Positions 7,654 through 16,501 of a DNA stretch of 64,000 nucleotides are shown in pieces. Within the stretch, counting starts at the first letter, position 1; each line of letters begins with the position of its first letter. A program made the translations under genes and the position numbers. Source of the DNA: Rs1 sp000416275 (GTDB lineage Bacteria > Pseudomonadota > Gammaproteobacteria > Pseudomonadales > Balneatricaceae); NCBI GenBank assembly GCA_965243635.1, contig OZ251574.1:3906001-3970000 (forward strand), given 5' to 3'. The notes beneath the pieces are model-generated. The model made no database searches and was not told the origin of the DNA. It worked only from the letters and a program-made list of their open reading frames with translations.

Positions 7654-8120
7654 TTTAGCATTGCTCATAATAAAAACTGTTACCGGTGACATTGTGTTAC
7701 TTTTTTACTGCATTGGGTGACACTATAAGTAACACTTAAGTATGGATTAGTAACACTTTCAGAAAAATTCTTAAGAAATACTATTAGTATTAATTTTTAT
7801 TCTTTAATATCAACAGGTTATATTTATGGCACAGTAACTGCATTGTTATAGGTAATAAAAATAAAAAGTAACCAACTACATATTCCAGTAATAAAAATAA
7901 CAACAGGTAATGTAGAATAAAAAAATATAGCCTATAGGTCTTAATAAAAATAATAACTTAGACTAATAAAGCGCTGATCAGACCTATGTACTTTTAAGAT
8001 TTATCAAGTAATAATAATAACAATACTTGGGTATATAATTGTCGATCAGCCAACTCTTCTCTTTTTTCTTGGTAAGAACTCTAGTCCTTACTCTCTACTA
8101 TACTGTTAGCTGACAGCCAT
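7654..8120. other. AT-rich gap with dispersed 13-mers and GTAAC motifs
   Basis: No gene is visible. The block TAATAAAAATAA recurs at about 7853, 7889 and 7942, with a variant at 8009. GTGTTAC/GTAACAC motifs occur around 7694-7700, 7729-7735 and 7750-7756. CAACAGGT occurs twice (7811, 7902). The pattern is more regular than random AT-rich sequence but its function is unknown. Confidence 0.35.
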
Positions 8121-8147
8121 AAAAAAGACCACTGCTGCGGCCTTTGT
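8121..8147 (-). terminator. Rho-independent terminator of the nucleoside operon
   Basis: Read on the minus strand, AAAGGCC, a short loop, then GGTCTTTTTT forms a stem with G-U pairing and a T tract. It lies about 40 bases beyond the stop of the oxygenase gene, which fits the end of the seven-gene operon. Confidence 0.65.
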
Positions 8148-8185
8148 TAAATTTCTCTATCTGTGTGGCCTGTTCAGAAATTCTC

Positions 8186-9028
8186 TTAGATAACTCCCAA
8201 CTCTTTTAAACGCTCATTTAAGTAGCTGCCTGCCGTGTATTTATCCGACAGCACCACTTCTGGATTTGGGTGCAAAAATAAAGGTAGTGATATCCGCGAC
8301 TTTTTCATGTCTGCGCCATCAGGATTGACCACCCGATGAGTTGTCGAGGGAAAGTACTGTCCGGATGCCTCCTGTAACATGTCACCGATATTAATAATTA
8401 GATTGCCAAATTCACAGGGCACGTCCAGCCAGTCACCATTTTTAGCTAATACCTGTAAACCCGGCTCGCTAGCTGCGGGTAGCACAGTCAATAAATTAAT
8501 ATCTTCATGCGCAGCCGCTCGAATCGCGCTCGGCTCTTCATCTCCCAATATTGGCGGGTAGTGAAGCACCCGTAATAGTGATTGCTCACTGTTTTCAATC
8601 ATGCTACCTAGAGGTTGGTGATACCTCGCTGAAACTTCTGTCGGGCTGTGTTGTTCGACCCAATTGAGCAGCTGAGTCGCCAGCGTCGTCGCCTCTTGGT
8701 AATACTGGCTTAATTGCGCCTTTAATTCTGCTGGACACTGCCCCCAAGGATAGTAGTGAAAATACTCCTTAATATCTTGAACACTTTGCCCCTTGGCGGA
8801 CTCGGCGAATTTTGCCGGGAAAAATCCATCTTGCGGCCCTTTGTGGTACAGGTATTGATCTTTACTATCGCCATCAAAAAAAACTTGCCAGTTTTGATAA
8901 ATAGACTCGACCAACTCTCTATTGATGGGGTGATTTTTCAGCACCCCAAATCCTGTTTCACGTAGAGAGGCTACAAACAGCTCACTGGCGTGTTTATCGT
9001 TGTAATCAATCGCTGCTAATTTAGCCAT
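8186..9028 (-). CDS. 2-oxoglutarate/Fe(II)-dependent oxygenase, isopenicillin N synthase-like
   Basis: The 280-residue protein has the DIOX_N start (AAIDYNDKHASELFVASLRETGFGVLKNHPI, read to about residue 40). The facial triad is visible as H-x-D in AAHEDINLLTVLPA (about 172-185) and the distal His in THRVVNP (about 231-237), followed by R-x-S in KSRISLPLFLHP for 2-oxoglutarate. Such enzymes hydroxylate or demethylate small molecules in the cytoplasm. It is the last gene of the nucleoside uptake and cleavage operon, 97 bases after the nucleoside hydrolase. This suggests a nucleobase or modified nucleoside substrate, which is an inference; xanthine- or thymine-type hydroxylases are analogues. 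Confidence 0.85.
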   Translation of the reverse strand: MAKLAAIDYNDKHASELFVASLRETGFGVLKNHPINRELVESIYQNWQVFFDGDSKDQYLYHKGPQDGFFPAKFAESAKGQSVQDIKEYFHYYPWGQCPAELKAQLSQYYQEATTLATQLLNWVEQHSPTEVSARYHQPLGSMIENSEQSLLRVLHYPPILGDEEPSAIRAAAHEDINLLTVLPAASEPGLQVLAKNGDWLDVPCEFGNLIINIGDMLQEASGQYFPSTTHRVVNPDGADMKKSRISLPLFLHPNPEVVLSDKYTAGSYLNERLKELGVI

Positions 9029-9125
9029 TTCATTTACCTTTTTAAGCTACATTCACCAATAGGGAATAGTTCGCCGCTCGCGGCTGTATCACCAGCAGCT
9101 ATTTATAAAGATTATACAAAACTGA

Positions 9126-10079
9126 CTAGCGCCAAAAATCACTGGTCATCGAGGTCGCAAATAAATCCACTAGCCTGGCGCTGTCAACTTCCATACAAGC
9201 TTTTTGCTTGGGTCTATTTTCCCAAAAAGTCAGCGGGTAGGGGATGCCAAATCGACTCATAATAGTCTGCCCAATCGCCACTCCTTCAGTGGCGACACAT
9301 ACTTCGCCTTCAATCACGCCAAAGATGCTCGGATCCACCACGTAGGCCACTGCCGAGACGTCATGGGCGTAGCAACCATCTATATCTCTGATGCTGCTAT
9401 AGAATTTTATATAAAACTCAGCCGCTTGCGCCATAAACTGACCGACCTTAGGATTTTCACGGGCAATCCTGGCGAACAGTGCATTATTCAAAATAACTTG
9501 ATGAGTGACGTCCAAACCGACAATAACCACAGACCATGTGGCAGCCATTACTTTATCTGCAGCATCGGGATCGGATAAAATATTCGCTTCTGCCACAGGG
9601 GAGACATTGCCATCGGCGGCAATCACGCCCCCCATCAATACCACTTCTTTAACCTTTTGCGCGATACTTGGATCTATCTGCAACGCCGTGGCAAGATTCC
9701 CCAGTGGGCCAATAGCCACTAGAGTAACTTCACCTGGATTGGCATTTACTTGATCGACGATAAACTGCGCGGCACTGATCGCGATTGCCGTACCTTTTGG
9801 CGGCGCTAAGCTGACATTTCCAAAACCATTAACACCGTGCACAAAATCCGGAAATGGGCTCAGATCTTTCACCCAAGGGGTTGCGACACCGCGGGCAACA
9901 GGAACATCTACCCCAGCCATTTCCACTAGAGATAACGCATTTGTAGTCGCCTGATCGACTGATACATTGCCAAATGTCGTCGTTAAGCCAAGCAATTCTA
10001 TTTCAGGGTGTGCCATGGCGGTAAAAATCGCCATTGCATCATCAATACCCGGATCTGTATCTAAAATTATTTTATTCAT
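9126..10079 (-). CDS. Inosine/uridine-preferring nucleoside hydrolase
   Basis: The 317-residue protein starts MNKIILDTDPGIDDAMAI, with the calcium-binding DTDPGIDD cluster at residues 7-14. It has the VVLMGG strand (about 146-151) and a late HDVSAVAYVVDP block (about 239-250) that supplies the catalytic His and a calcium-binding Asp. These are diagnostic of the IunH family, which splits the N-glycosidic bond of ribonucleosides into base and ribose. It sits 19 bases after a ribokinase-like gene in an operon with a nucleoside ABC importer, so imported nucleosides can be cleaved and the ribose phosphorylated. The base specificity cannot be read. Confidence 0.92.
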   Translation of the reverse strand: MNKIILDTDPGIDDAMAIFTAMAHPEIELLGLTTTFGNVSVDQATTNALSLVEMAGVDVPVARGVATPWVKDLSPFPDFVHGVNGFGNVSLAPPKGTAIAISAAQFIVDQVNANPGEVTLVAIGPLGNLATALQIDPSIAQKVKEVVLMGGVIAADGNVSPVAEANILSDPDAADKVMAATWSVVIVGLDVTHQVILNNALFARIARENPKVGQFMAQAAEFYIKFYSSIRDIDGCYAHDVSAVAYVVDPSIFGVIEGEVCVATEGVAIGQTIMSRFGIPYPLTFWENRPKQKACMEVDSARLVDLFATSMTSDFWR

Positions 10080-10098
10080 GATTATTCACACTTATTTT

Positions 10099-10983
10099 TT
10101 ATAGAGCAGCAACTTGCTCAGCTGTTGGTATACTCGAGGAGGCACCTAGAGTTTGCACCGCTAATGAGGAGGCTTTACAGCCGGCTATTAAAGCGGCTTG
10201 CTTTGATTCTTTACGGCTAATCGCCGCCATCAGGAAACCCAAAAAGGTATCACCCGCCGCGGTAGTATCGACAACTTCAACTTTATAGGCATCTACTTGT
10301 ATGTGCTCTTGACTGTTGACCCACATCGCCCCTTTTGCCCCTAAGGTAATCACGACATCCATTTTAGGAAAACGCTCACGCACTTGTGCCACCATCTGTG
10401 CGCAGCTTAAATCCGCAGTATTTAATATTTGCGATAGCTCTACTTCATTAACCACGAGCAGCGAGACTTTATCGAGCGGAAAGCTGGCTAAATCAGCCAG
10501 CATCGGCGATGGGTTGAGCACTATTTTTAACTGCTTGTGTTGTGCGTATTCAATTGCACGATCAATGTGACTACATTCATTTTGCAGCAACAGCCAATCA
10601 CCTTTAACCGCAGCTGCTAAGGATTGGGCAATATCGTCCTCAGTAAAACTTTGATTGGCGCCGCCAAACAGCACGATAGAATTCTCTGCCTGCTGATCAA
10701 CTTGGATAATCGCGTGACCACTTGGCTGCTCAACCAACTCCACTAACTGACAGTTAACTCCGGCATCCTCTAATAATCTCACCGCCCAGCTATCGGCCTT
10801 ATTACACCGACCAATATGCATTACCGAGGCGCCAGCTCGCGCCAGCGCGATAGATTGATTGGCGCCCTTACCACCGAGCACCTGCTTATAATGAGTACTT
10901 GAAAGCGTTTCACCAGGCTGCACTAAGTGCGGAACTTGATAGATATGGTCAATATTAATTGATCCATAATTAAAAATTTTCAA
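10099..10983 (-). CDS. Ribokinase-like PfkB-family carbohydrate kinase
   Basis: The 294-residue protein has both PfkB signatures: GGKGANQSIALARAGA near residues 37-52 and DTTAAGDTFLGFLMAA near 238-253, the latter with the catalytic Asp in AAGDT. The N-terminus FNYGSINIDHIYQVPHLVQPGET is that of ribokinases. It would phosphorylate ribose to ribose-5-phosphate with ATP. Its place between the permease and the nucleoside hydrolase fits capture of the ribose released by hydrolysis. A nucleoside kinase activity is an alternative. Confidence 0.88.
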   Translation of the reverse strand: MKIFNYGSINIDHIYQVPHLVQPGETLSSTHYKQVLGGKGANQSIALARAGASVMHIGRCNKADSWAVRLLEDAGVNCQLVELVEQPSGHAIIQVDQQAENSIVLFGGANQSFTEDDIAQSLAAAVKGDWLLLQNECSHIDRAIEYAQHKQLKIVLNPSPMLADLASFPLDKVSLLVVNEVELSQILNTADLSCAQMVAQVRERFPKMDVVITLGAKGAMWVNSQEHIQVDAYKVEVVDTTAAGDTFLGFLMAAISRKESKQAALIAGCKASSLAVQTLGASSSIPTAEQVAAL

Positions 10984-11034
10984 CGCTTGAACCTCAATAA
11001 TTATTACTGTTTACTTTGCTATCGAAAAAGCAGG

Positions 11035-12009
11035 TTAGCGCTCTTTAGAATAGGGAATCCCGATCGCTTTTGGCGCGGTCGCTTTGCCGATAAAGCCCGC
11101 TAGTAGAATAACCGTCAGTATGTAGGGGAGCGCCTGCATTAACTGCGCTGGCACTTCACCAATCAGCGGCAGTGGCACACCTTCTAAACGCACCGTTAGC
11201 GCTTCCAAAAAGCCAAATAGCAGACAGGCTAACAGCGCCGTTTTCGGTCGCCATTTGCCAAAGATCAACGCCGCTAACGCAATATAGCCTTTACCTGCGG
11301 ACATTTCGCGAATGAAGGAGGCATTTTGCGCTGTGGATAAGTATGCGCCGGCGATGCCACACAAAAGTCCGGCACAGATAACCGCACGGTACCTTAGCCA
11401 AAACACCGATATACCTGCAGTATCAACTGCCTGTGGATTCTCACCGACCGCTCTCAGGCGCAGCCCGAAACGGGTTTGATAAACAACCCACCAAGTGACG
11501 GGCACTGTAATAAATGCCAGATACACTAAAGCGTTGTGTCCACTGATTAGCTGCGAGTAGATCGCCCCTAGTACCGGCACGTTTTCCACCGCTAATGCGC
11601 CGGGTAAATCTATCGATAAAAATCGCGCATCACCACTTAACAGTGGCGTTTGTCCACCTTGATGGAACCAGGCTATGCCTAGAGTCACGGTCAAGCCAGA
11701 GGCTAGTATGTTGATCGCTAAACCACTGACTACCTGGTTGCCTTTATGGGTAATACAGGCAAAACCGTGCAGCAGCGACATACTGATCGCCACCCCAATT
11801 GCCCCCAGCAAGCCCAGCCAAGCTGAGCCGGTAACAGATGCAACTGCCGCTGCGGCAAAGGCACCGGCCAGCATCTTTCCCTCTAGACCAATATCGACAA
11901 TCCCGGATCGCTCGGAAAACAAGCCGGCCATTGCACAGAGAATTAACGGAGTAGACACTCTAATAGTGGCGTCAAAAGTAGATAGCATTATCGTCAAAAA
12001 TTCAGACAT
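11035..12009 (-). CDS. Nucleoside ABC transporter permease (second subunit)
   Basis: From the ATG at 12009, which has a GGAG site 8 bases before it, the protein is 324 residues and highly hydrophobic with about eight to nine helices. The BPD_transp_2 motifs are LFSERSGIVDIGLEGKML (about 28-45), SGLAINILASGLTV and GENPQAVDTAGISV (EAA-like loop to the ATPase). This is the pattern of the shorter permease in BMP-type nucleoside importers (NupC/YufQ-like). It overlaps the other permease by 8 bases, so the two are translationally coupled. Confidence 0.88.
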   Translation of the reverse strand: MSEFLTIMLSTFDATIRVSTPLILCAMAGLFSERSGIVDIGLEGKMLAGAFAAAAVASVTGSAWLGLLGAIGVAISMSLLHGFACITHKGNQVVSGLAINILASGLTVTLGIAWFHQGGQTPLLSGDARFLSIDLPGALAVENVPVLGAIYSQLISGHNALVYLAFITVPVTWWVVYQTRFGLRLRAVGENPQAVDTAGISVFWLRYRAVICAGLLCGIAGAYLSTAQNASFIREMSAGKGYIALAALIFGKWRPKTALLACLLFGFLEALTVRLEGVPLPLIGEVPAQLMQALPYILTVILLAGFIGKATAPKAIGIPYSKER

Positions 12010-13117
12010 CAGCACTCTCCTTTGCAGCGGTCAATTTTATAAATAGCTTTTCCAAACCGGGCTTAATCATTAGCGATAACGCACCGCAGAACAAGATAAC
12101 TAAACCTTGAATAACCACTACTAAATCACTGGTAATATTAGCCACTTCAAATGACAGCTCGGCCCCACCTTGATATAACGCACCAAATAACAAACTGGCA
12201 ATCACTATCCCTATCGGATGGTTTCTGCCCATCAGCGAAACCGCTATACCGGTAAATCCGGCACCGGCAACAAAGTCTAATAGTACCCGCTCCTGGGCGC
12301 CCATCACTTCATTGATCCCAACCATGGCCGCCATCGCCCCGGAAATACACATAGTGATCACAATCACCCGCTTGGTATTAATTCCCGAGTAAATTGCCGC
12401 ATTTTGATTAAAGCCAATCATGCGAATGGCGTAACCTAAGCGAGTGTGCCAAAGCAGTAGCCACATCAACACACAGCAAGCTAGCGCCAAAAAAATTGAG
12501 ATATTGAGCGGGCTATTTGAAATATCTATTCCCAGCCCCGCAAACAGCTCTTTGATCGAGGGAATCGTTGCAGCATCGGCAATACTACGCGTCTGAGGAG
12601 CCATACTGCCCGGTTCAATTAAGACGTTGACCAGTAGGTAAACCATCAATGCCGATGCAATAAAGTTGAACATAATCGTGGTTATAACGACATGACTGCC
12701 TCGGTAAGCTTGTAAGTAGGCCGGTATAAACGCCCAGGCGGCGCCAAATGCGGCTCCTGCTGCTATCGCAAAGGGAAAGAGCGCCCACCAGGGCATGAAG
12801 CTGTCTAAACTCAAACACATTAAGCCGACACCTAAGCCGCCAATATAGGCTTGGCCCTCGCCACCAATATTAAATAGACCTGCGTGAAAAGCGATCGAGA
12901 CCGCCAGGCCGGTAAAAATAAAGTTGGTCGTGTAATACAAGGTATAACCTATACCTTCATCATAGCCAAATGCGCCCATTAAAATGTACTGTACCGCCTC
13001 AATCGGATTTTCACCAATTAACAAGATCACCAAACCTGAAACGGCAAACGCCATACACACATTAATCAGTGGTATGACACCAATATCAATCCACGCTGGT
13101 AGTGTTTTATTACTCAT
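12002..13117 (-). CDS. Nucleoside ABC transporter permease (first subunit)
   Basis: The 371-residue integral membrane protein has about nine to ten helices. Recognisable blocks are FHAGLFNIGGEGQAYIGGLG (near 78-97), IVITTIMFNFIASALMVYLL and IRMIGFNQNAAIYSGIN, the last being the coupling loop. This is the longer permease of BMP-type nucleoside importers (NupB/YufP-like). It overlaps the ATPase stop by 4 bases (ATGA) and the next permease by 8, a tightly packed operon. Confidence 0.88.
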   Translation of the reverse strand: MSNKTLPAWIDIGVIPLINVCMAFAVSGLVILLIGENPIEAVQYILMGAFGYDEGIGYTLYYTTNFIFTGLAVSIAFHAGLFNIGGEGQAYIGGLGVGLMCLSLDSFMPWWALFPFAIAAGAAFGAAWAFIPAYLQAYRGSHVVITTIMFNFIASALMVYLLVNVLIEPGSMAPQTRSIADAATIPSIKELFAGLGIDISNSPLNISIFLALACCVLMWLLLWHTRLGYAIRMIGFNQNAAIYSGINTKRVIVITMCISGAMAAMVGINEVMGAQERVLLDFVAGAGFTGIAVSLMGRNHPIGIVIASLLFGALYQGGAELSFEVANITSDLVVVIQGLVILFCGALSLMIKPGLEKLFIKLTAAKESADV

Positions 13118-14703
13118 GACGCTGTTATCTCTTGTGCAGAGGTATCTGATTCAGATCCTGCATTACCCATTAGTAGTCCAAGCTTTTGCGCGTCGGCATC
13201 CGCAGCGGCCATTTCACCGACGATACGCCCTTCAAACATCACAATAATGCGATCGCACAGTGACATAACTTCTTCTAATTCAACCGAGACCACCAGCACT
13301 GCACTGCCGGCATCTCGCAAACTAACCACTTGTTGATGAATAAATTCAATCGCGCCGATATCGACACCGCGGGTAGGTTGCCCGACCAATAGCACTTTAG
13401 GTTTTCTCTCCATTTCCCTGGCGATACAGAGCTTTTGCTGATTGCCTCCAGAGAAATTGGCCGACTTCAAATGTGGATTGCCGGGTCTGACATCAAACTC
13501 TGCCATCAATTTGACGCAGTGTTCGGTAACGGCCTTGTTGTTCATAAAAATCCGGCCATTAAACTCCGGCTCATCTTGAAAGCCCATAATCGCAGTTTCG
13601 CGGGCACTAAAATCAGTGACCATGCCTTGTTTGTGTCGATCTTCGGCTACGTGCCCTAAGCTCAAGTGCCTAAAGTCTTTGGCATTTAGCACATTATCTT
13701 TATCAATAGCACAGCCGCCGAGTACAACACTGCCCTGCTGCACAGCAACAATACCACTGAGCACGTCTAACAGCTCAGTTTGACCGTTACCTGAGACACC
13801 TGCAATACCGAGTATTTCCCCAGCGTGCACTTTTAAACTGACATTATCTAAGCGGGTAACACCACTGCTATCTTTAATGGTTAGATTCTTGGCCTCTAAC
13901 AAAACTTTACCGGGTTTGGCAGGCGTTTTATCTACTTCTAATAACACCTTGCGACCGACCATTAGTTCAGCCAACTCTTCCTTGGTCGTAGTAGCCGTTT
14001 CACGGGTAGCCACCATTGTGCCGCCGCGCATCACTGTTACTTCATCGGTAATCGCCAGAATTTCTTGTAATTTATGGGTGATCAACATCACACTGACACC
14101 GCGCTTGCGCAAGGCGTTGAGAATCTCAAATAACTGCCGTACTTCCTGTGGTGTCAACACGCCGGTCGGCTCATCCAAAATTAGTATTTCAGCGCCACGA
14201 TACAAAGCTTTGAGGATTTCGACTCGCTGCTGCAGGCCCACCGCTAAATCACCGGTGATAGCATCCGGATCCACCGCCAAGCCAAACTCATTGGACAAGC
14301 GCTGCAATTCTTCTCGGGCGCTAATTTTGCTTTCTTTCAGGGAGCTACTCAACTCGGCGCCGAGCATCACATTTTCAAGCACGCTAAAGTTTTCGATGAG
14401 CATAAAGTGCTGATGCACCATACCTATTCCGGCATAGATGGCATCTTTAGACGAGCGAATAGAAGAGAGTTTACCGTTGACGAGTATTTCACCACTGTCA
14501 GCCTCGTAGAAGCCGTAAAGAATACTCATTAGAGTGGATTTTCCAGCGCCGTTCTCACCAATAATGCCATGAATGCTACCTTTGGCAACTTTCAAATTAA
14601 CATTTTTATTAGCCTGAACTGGACCGAAACTTTTATTTATCTTTCGTAAATCAATTGCAGGAGGCTGCATCGCCTTCTGCTCAGAGCTATCGTTACTTAT
14701 CAT
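13114..14703 (-). CDS. Nucleoside ABC transporter ATP-binding protein (two fused domains)
   Basis: The 529-residue protein holds two ABC domains. The first has Walker A GENGAGKST (about 48-56), a Q-loop VHQHF and Walker B EILILDEPTG. The second has a degenerate Walker A (GVSGNGQTELLDVLSG, about 303-318), a signature FSGGNQQKL and Walker B. This asymmetric two-domain form is typical of ribose and BMP-type nucleoside importers (NupA/YufO-like), where one site hydrolyses ATP poorly. It lies 129 bases after the binding-protein gene and overlaps the first permease. Confidence 0.92.
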   Translation of the reverse strand: MISNDSSEQKAMQPPAIDLRKINKSFGPVQANKNVNLKVAKGSIHGIIGENGAGKSTLMSILYGFYEADSGEILVNGKLSSIRSSKDAIYAGIGMVHQHFMLIENFSVLENVMLGAELSSSLKESKISAREELQRLSNEFGLAVDPDAITGDLAVGLQQRVEILKALYRGAEILILDEPTGVLTPQEVRQLFEILNALRKRGVSVMLITHKLQEILAITDEVTVMRGGTMVATRETATTTKEELAELMVGRKVLLEVDKTPAKPGKVLLEAKNLTIKDSSGVTRLDNVSLKVHAGEILGIAGVSGNGQTELLDVLSGIVAVQQGSVVLGGCAIDKDNVLNAKDFRHLSLGHVAEDRHKQGMVTDFSARETAIMGFQDEPEFNGRIFMNNKAVTEHCVKLMAEFDVRPGNPHLKSANFSGGNQQKLCIAREMERKPKVLLVGQPTRGVDIGAIEFIHQQVVSLRDAGSAVLVVSVELEEVMSLCDRIIVMFEGRIVGEMAAADADAQKLGLLMGNAGSESDTSAQEITAS

Positions 14704-14832
14704 TCAATTTTCACAATTTTTGAGAAATAACCCCGTGGCTAGCCTTTGAATCTTATTCCGCTCAAACTCCAACACAAAAAGGGGTAGTCAAGCTGTGCCA
14801 ACATCAGCAGATATTGGCACAAAACTTGTATA

Positions 14833-15828
14833 TTATAGTGAAGGACACTTACTGTCAGACATGTAGTCATGGACTACAATTTTACCGGCGATAATATCAG
14901 CTTTCGCTTGATCGACAGCCGCTTTCATCTCAGCGGTAATCAACGCTTTGTTGTGCTCATCATAAGCCCAAGCAACACCACCTTCAGCTAAACCAAGTAC
15001 GTTAAATCCAGCTTTCCAAGTATCATCTTGGACACCTTTAAAGGTGTTATAAGCAGCGACATTAACTCGCTTGATCATCGAGGTCAGCATAGTACCCGGA
15101 TGGATGTGGTTTTGATTTGAATCAACGCCGATTGCAAATTTACCAGCATCTTTAGCTGCTTGATAAACGCCGATTCCCGTGCCACCAGCGGCGGCAAATA
15201 CCACATCTGAACCACGATCAAACTGACTGCGTGCCAACTCGCCACCTTTTACCGGATCGTTCCAAGCAGAAGGTGTTGAACCTGTCATATTAGAGATCAC
15301 TTTTATGTCTTTAACCGCGTATTTAGCACCTTGTGCAAAGCCGCAGTTAAAACGACGAATTAGAGGTATATCCATACCGCCAATAAAACTAACCGCCTTA
15401 GATTCAGACTTCATTGCCGCCAATAGGCCGACTAAGAAAGAACCTTCGTGCTCTTTAAAAACAATCGATTGAACATTGGGTAAATCAACCACCGCATCAA
15501 TGATGCTGAATTTAGTCTCTGGAAAATCTTTGGCAACTTTTTCTAAAGCGGTCGCTTGCGCAAAACCAATCGCCAGTACCGGATTAGATTTACGCTGTGC
15601 CATCTTGCGAATAGCCTGCTCGCGCTGCGACGGGTTAGTCACTTCAAACTCGCGATACTTAATACCAGTCTCATTCCTAAACTGCTCTACACCTTCATAT
15701 ACACCTTGGTTGAAAGACTTATCGAACTTTCCACCCATATCAAATACAACGGCGGGTTTAAGTTCAGCTGCCATAGCTGAGGAGGCAATACTAACAGCTG
15801 CTGTTAACATTATAAGTTGACGTTTCAT
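14833..15828 (-). CDS. BMP-family nucleoside-binding periplasmic protein
   Basis: From MKRQLIMLTAAVSIASSAMA the protein has 331 residues with a Sec signal peptide cleaved near residue 20 (AMA-A). There is no lipobox cysteine, so it is a soluble periplasmic receptor. VFDMGGKFDKSFNQGVYEG (about 26-44), SIIDAVVDLPNVQSIVFKE, FAAAGGTGIGVYQAAKDA and AIGVDSNQNHIHPG are the Bmp (PF02608) blocks that line the nucleoside pocket. The ribosome site GGAG is 8 bases upstream of this ATG. Longer starts run into a MITE-like copy and were rejected. It is the first gene of the nucleoside operon. Confidence 0.9.
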   Translation of the reverse strand: MKRQLIMLTAAVSIASSAMAAELKPAVVFDMGGKFDKSFNQGVYEGVEQFRNETGIKYREFEVTNPSQREQAIRKMAQRKSNPVLAIGFAQATALEKVAKDFPETKFSIIDAVVDLPNVQSIVFKEHEGSFLVGLLAAMKSESKAVSFIGGMDIPLIRRFNCGFAQGAKYAVKDIKVISNMTGSTPSAWNDPVKGGELARSQFDRGSDVVFAAAGGTGIGVYQAAKDAGKFAIGVDSNQNHIHPGTMLTSMIKRVNVAAYNTFKGVQDDTWKAGFNVLGLAEGGVAWAYDEHNKALITAEMKAAVDQAKADIIAGKIVVHDYMSDSKCPSL

Positions 15829-15896
15829 TGATTTCTCCATGATATACTTTTTGTTTGTTTTTATAGATTGCAACAACAATGCTGCGTGACCATTAT

Positions 15897-16042
15897 TTGA
15901 ACCCACTACTTCCAAACTTAAGTTATTGTTTTTATAGCATAATTGAAATATTTTAACTGTACCTTTAGGTGCAGTAGAATTTTTCAAAGCGCTGTAAGGT
16001 CAAGAGCTTATGCTAAGCATTGCTAGAAGCTAGTGATTCAAG
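15897..16042. repeat. MITE-like element, family 1, copy B
   Basis: TTGAACCCACTACTTCCA (15897-15914) and AGAAGCTAGTGATTCAAG (16025-16042) are diverged terminal repeats. The interior TTGAAATATTTTAACTGTACC followed by TTTAGGTGCAG and GGTCAAGAGCTTATGCTA lines up with copies A and C (the first string is quoted only in part of its context). The copy lies just upstream of the binding-protein gene, where it could carry or disrupt the operon promoter. Confidence 0.6.
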
Positions 16043-16501
16043 TATTACTGTTAAAACTTTAATGGCAGTTAAACAAATTCACTGCTAGTTGTATAGCGAC
16101 AAAGTGTGAAATCGAAAGACTGATTTGAAATTGTACACAATTGAACAGGTAATTAGGTACATCTTTTACCTTAAATTTTACATTTAGTCTAATCTTCCAC
16201 AGTAAGAGTAGCGATAAAGCGACATCAATCTAATATTTGTTCTATTGTTTAAAGATTCAGATTTATTCAAAGAAAATGCTCGGGTAGAATAGAGCAAATT
16301 TTATAACAATAACTCACACTGAGGAGAGAGGCTAACACCGCTCCTATTTAAGTTAACATTTAAGTCGGCATTAAGAGCCAGCATTAGCCAGCCTACTTTT
16401 GCTAAAATGGCCCCTCTTCAATCTCTATTTTGCAGGAGGGTAATGCCTAAAAAATTATAAACAATATTATTTACCTTATGATGACAAAGGACTCAAAGCA
16501 T
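16043..16501. other. Intergenic region with a five-codon open frame
   Basis: This gap lies between divergent genes. Near its right end a strong GCAGGAGGG ribosome site precedes ATG at 16443, but the frame encodes only MPKKL and stops at 16458-16460. The next gene, the Sel1-repeat protein, starts 42 bases later. It may be a minimal upstream open frame or a relic of a longer leader. Otherwise nothing is seen. Confidence 0.35.

Noticed and set aside
13877..14413. 178-aa plus-strand frame opposite the ABC ATPase
   Set aside because: It is the antisense shadow of the ATPase Walker and linker region, with no ribosome site or family.
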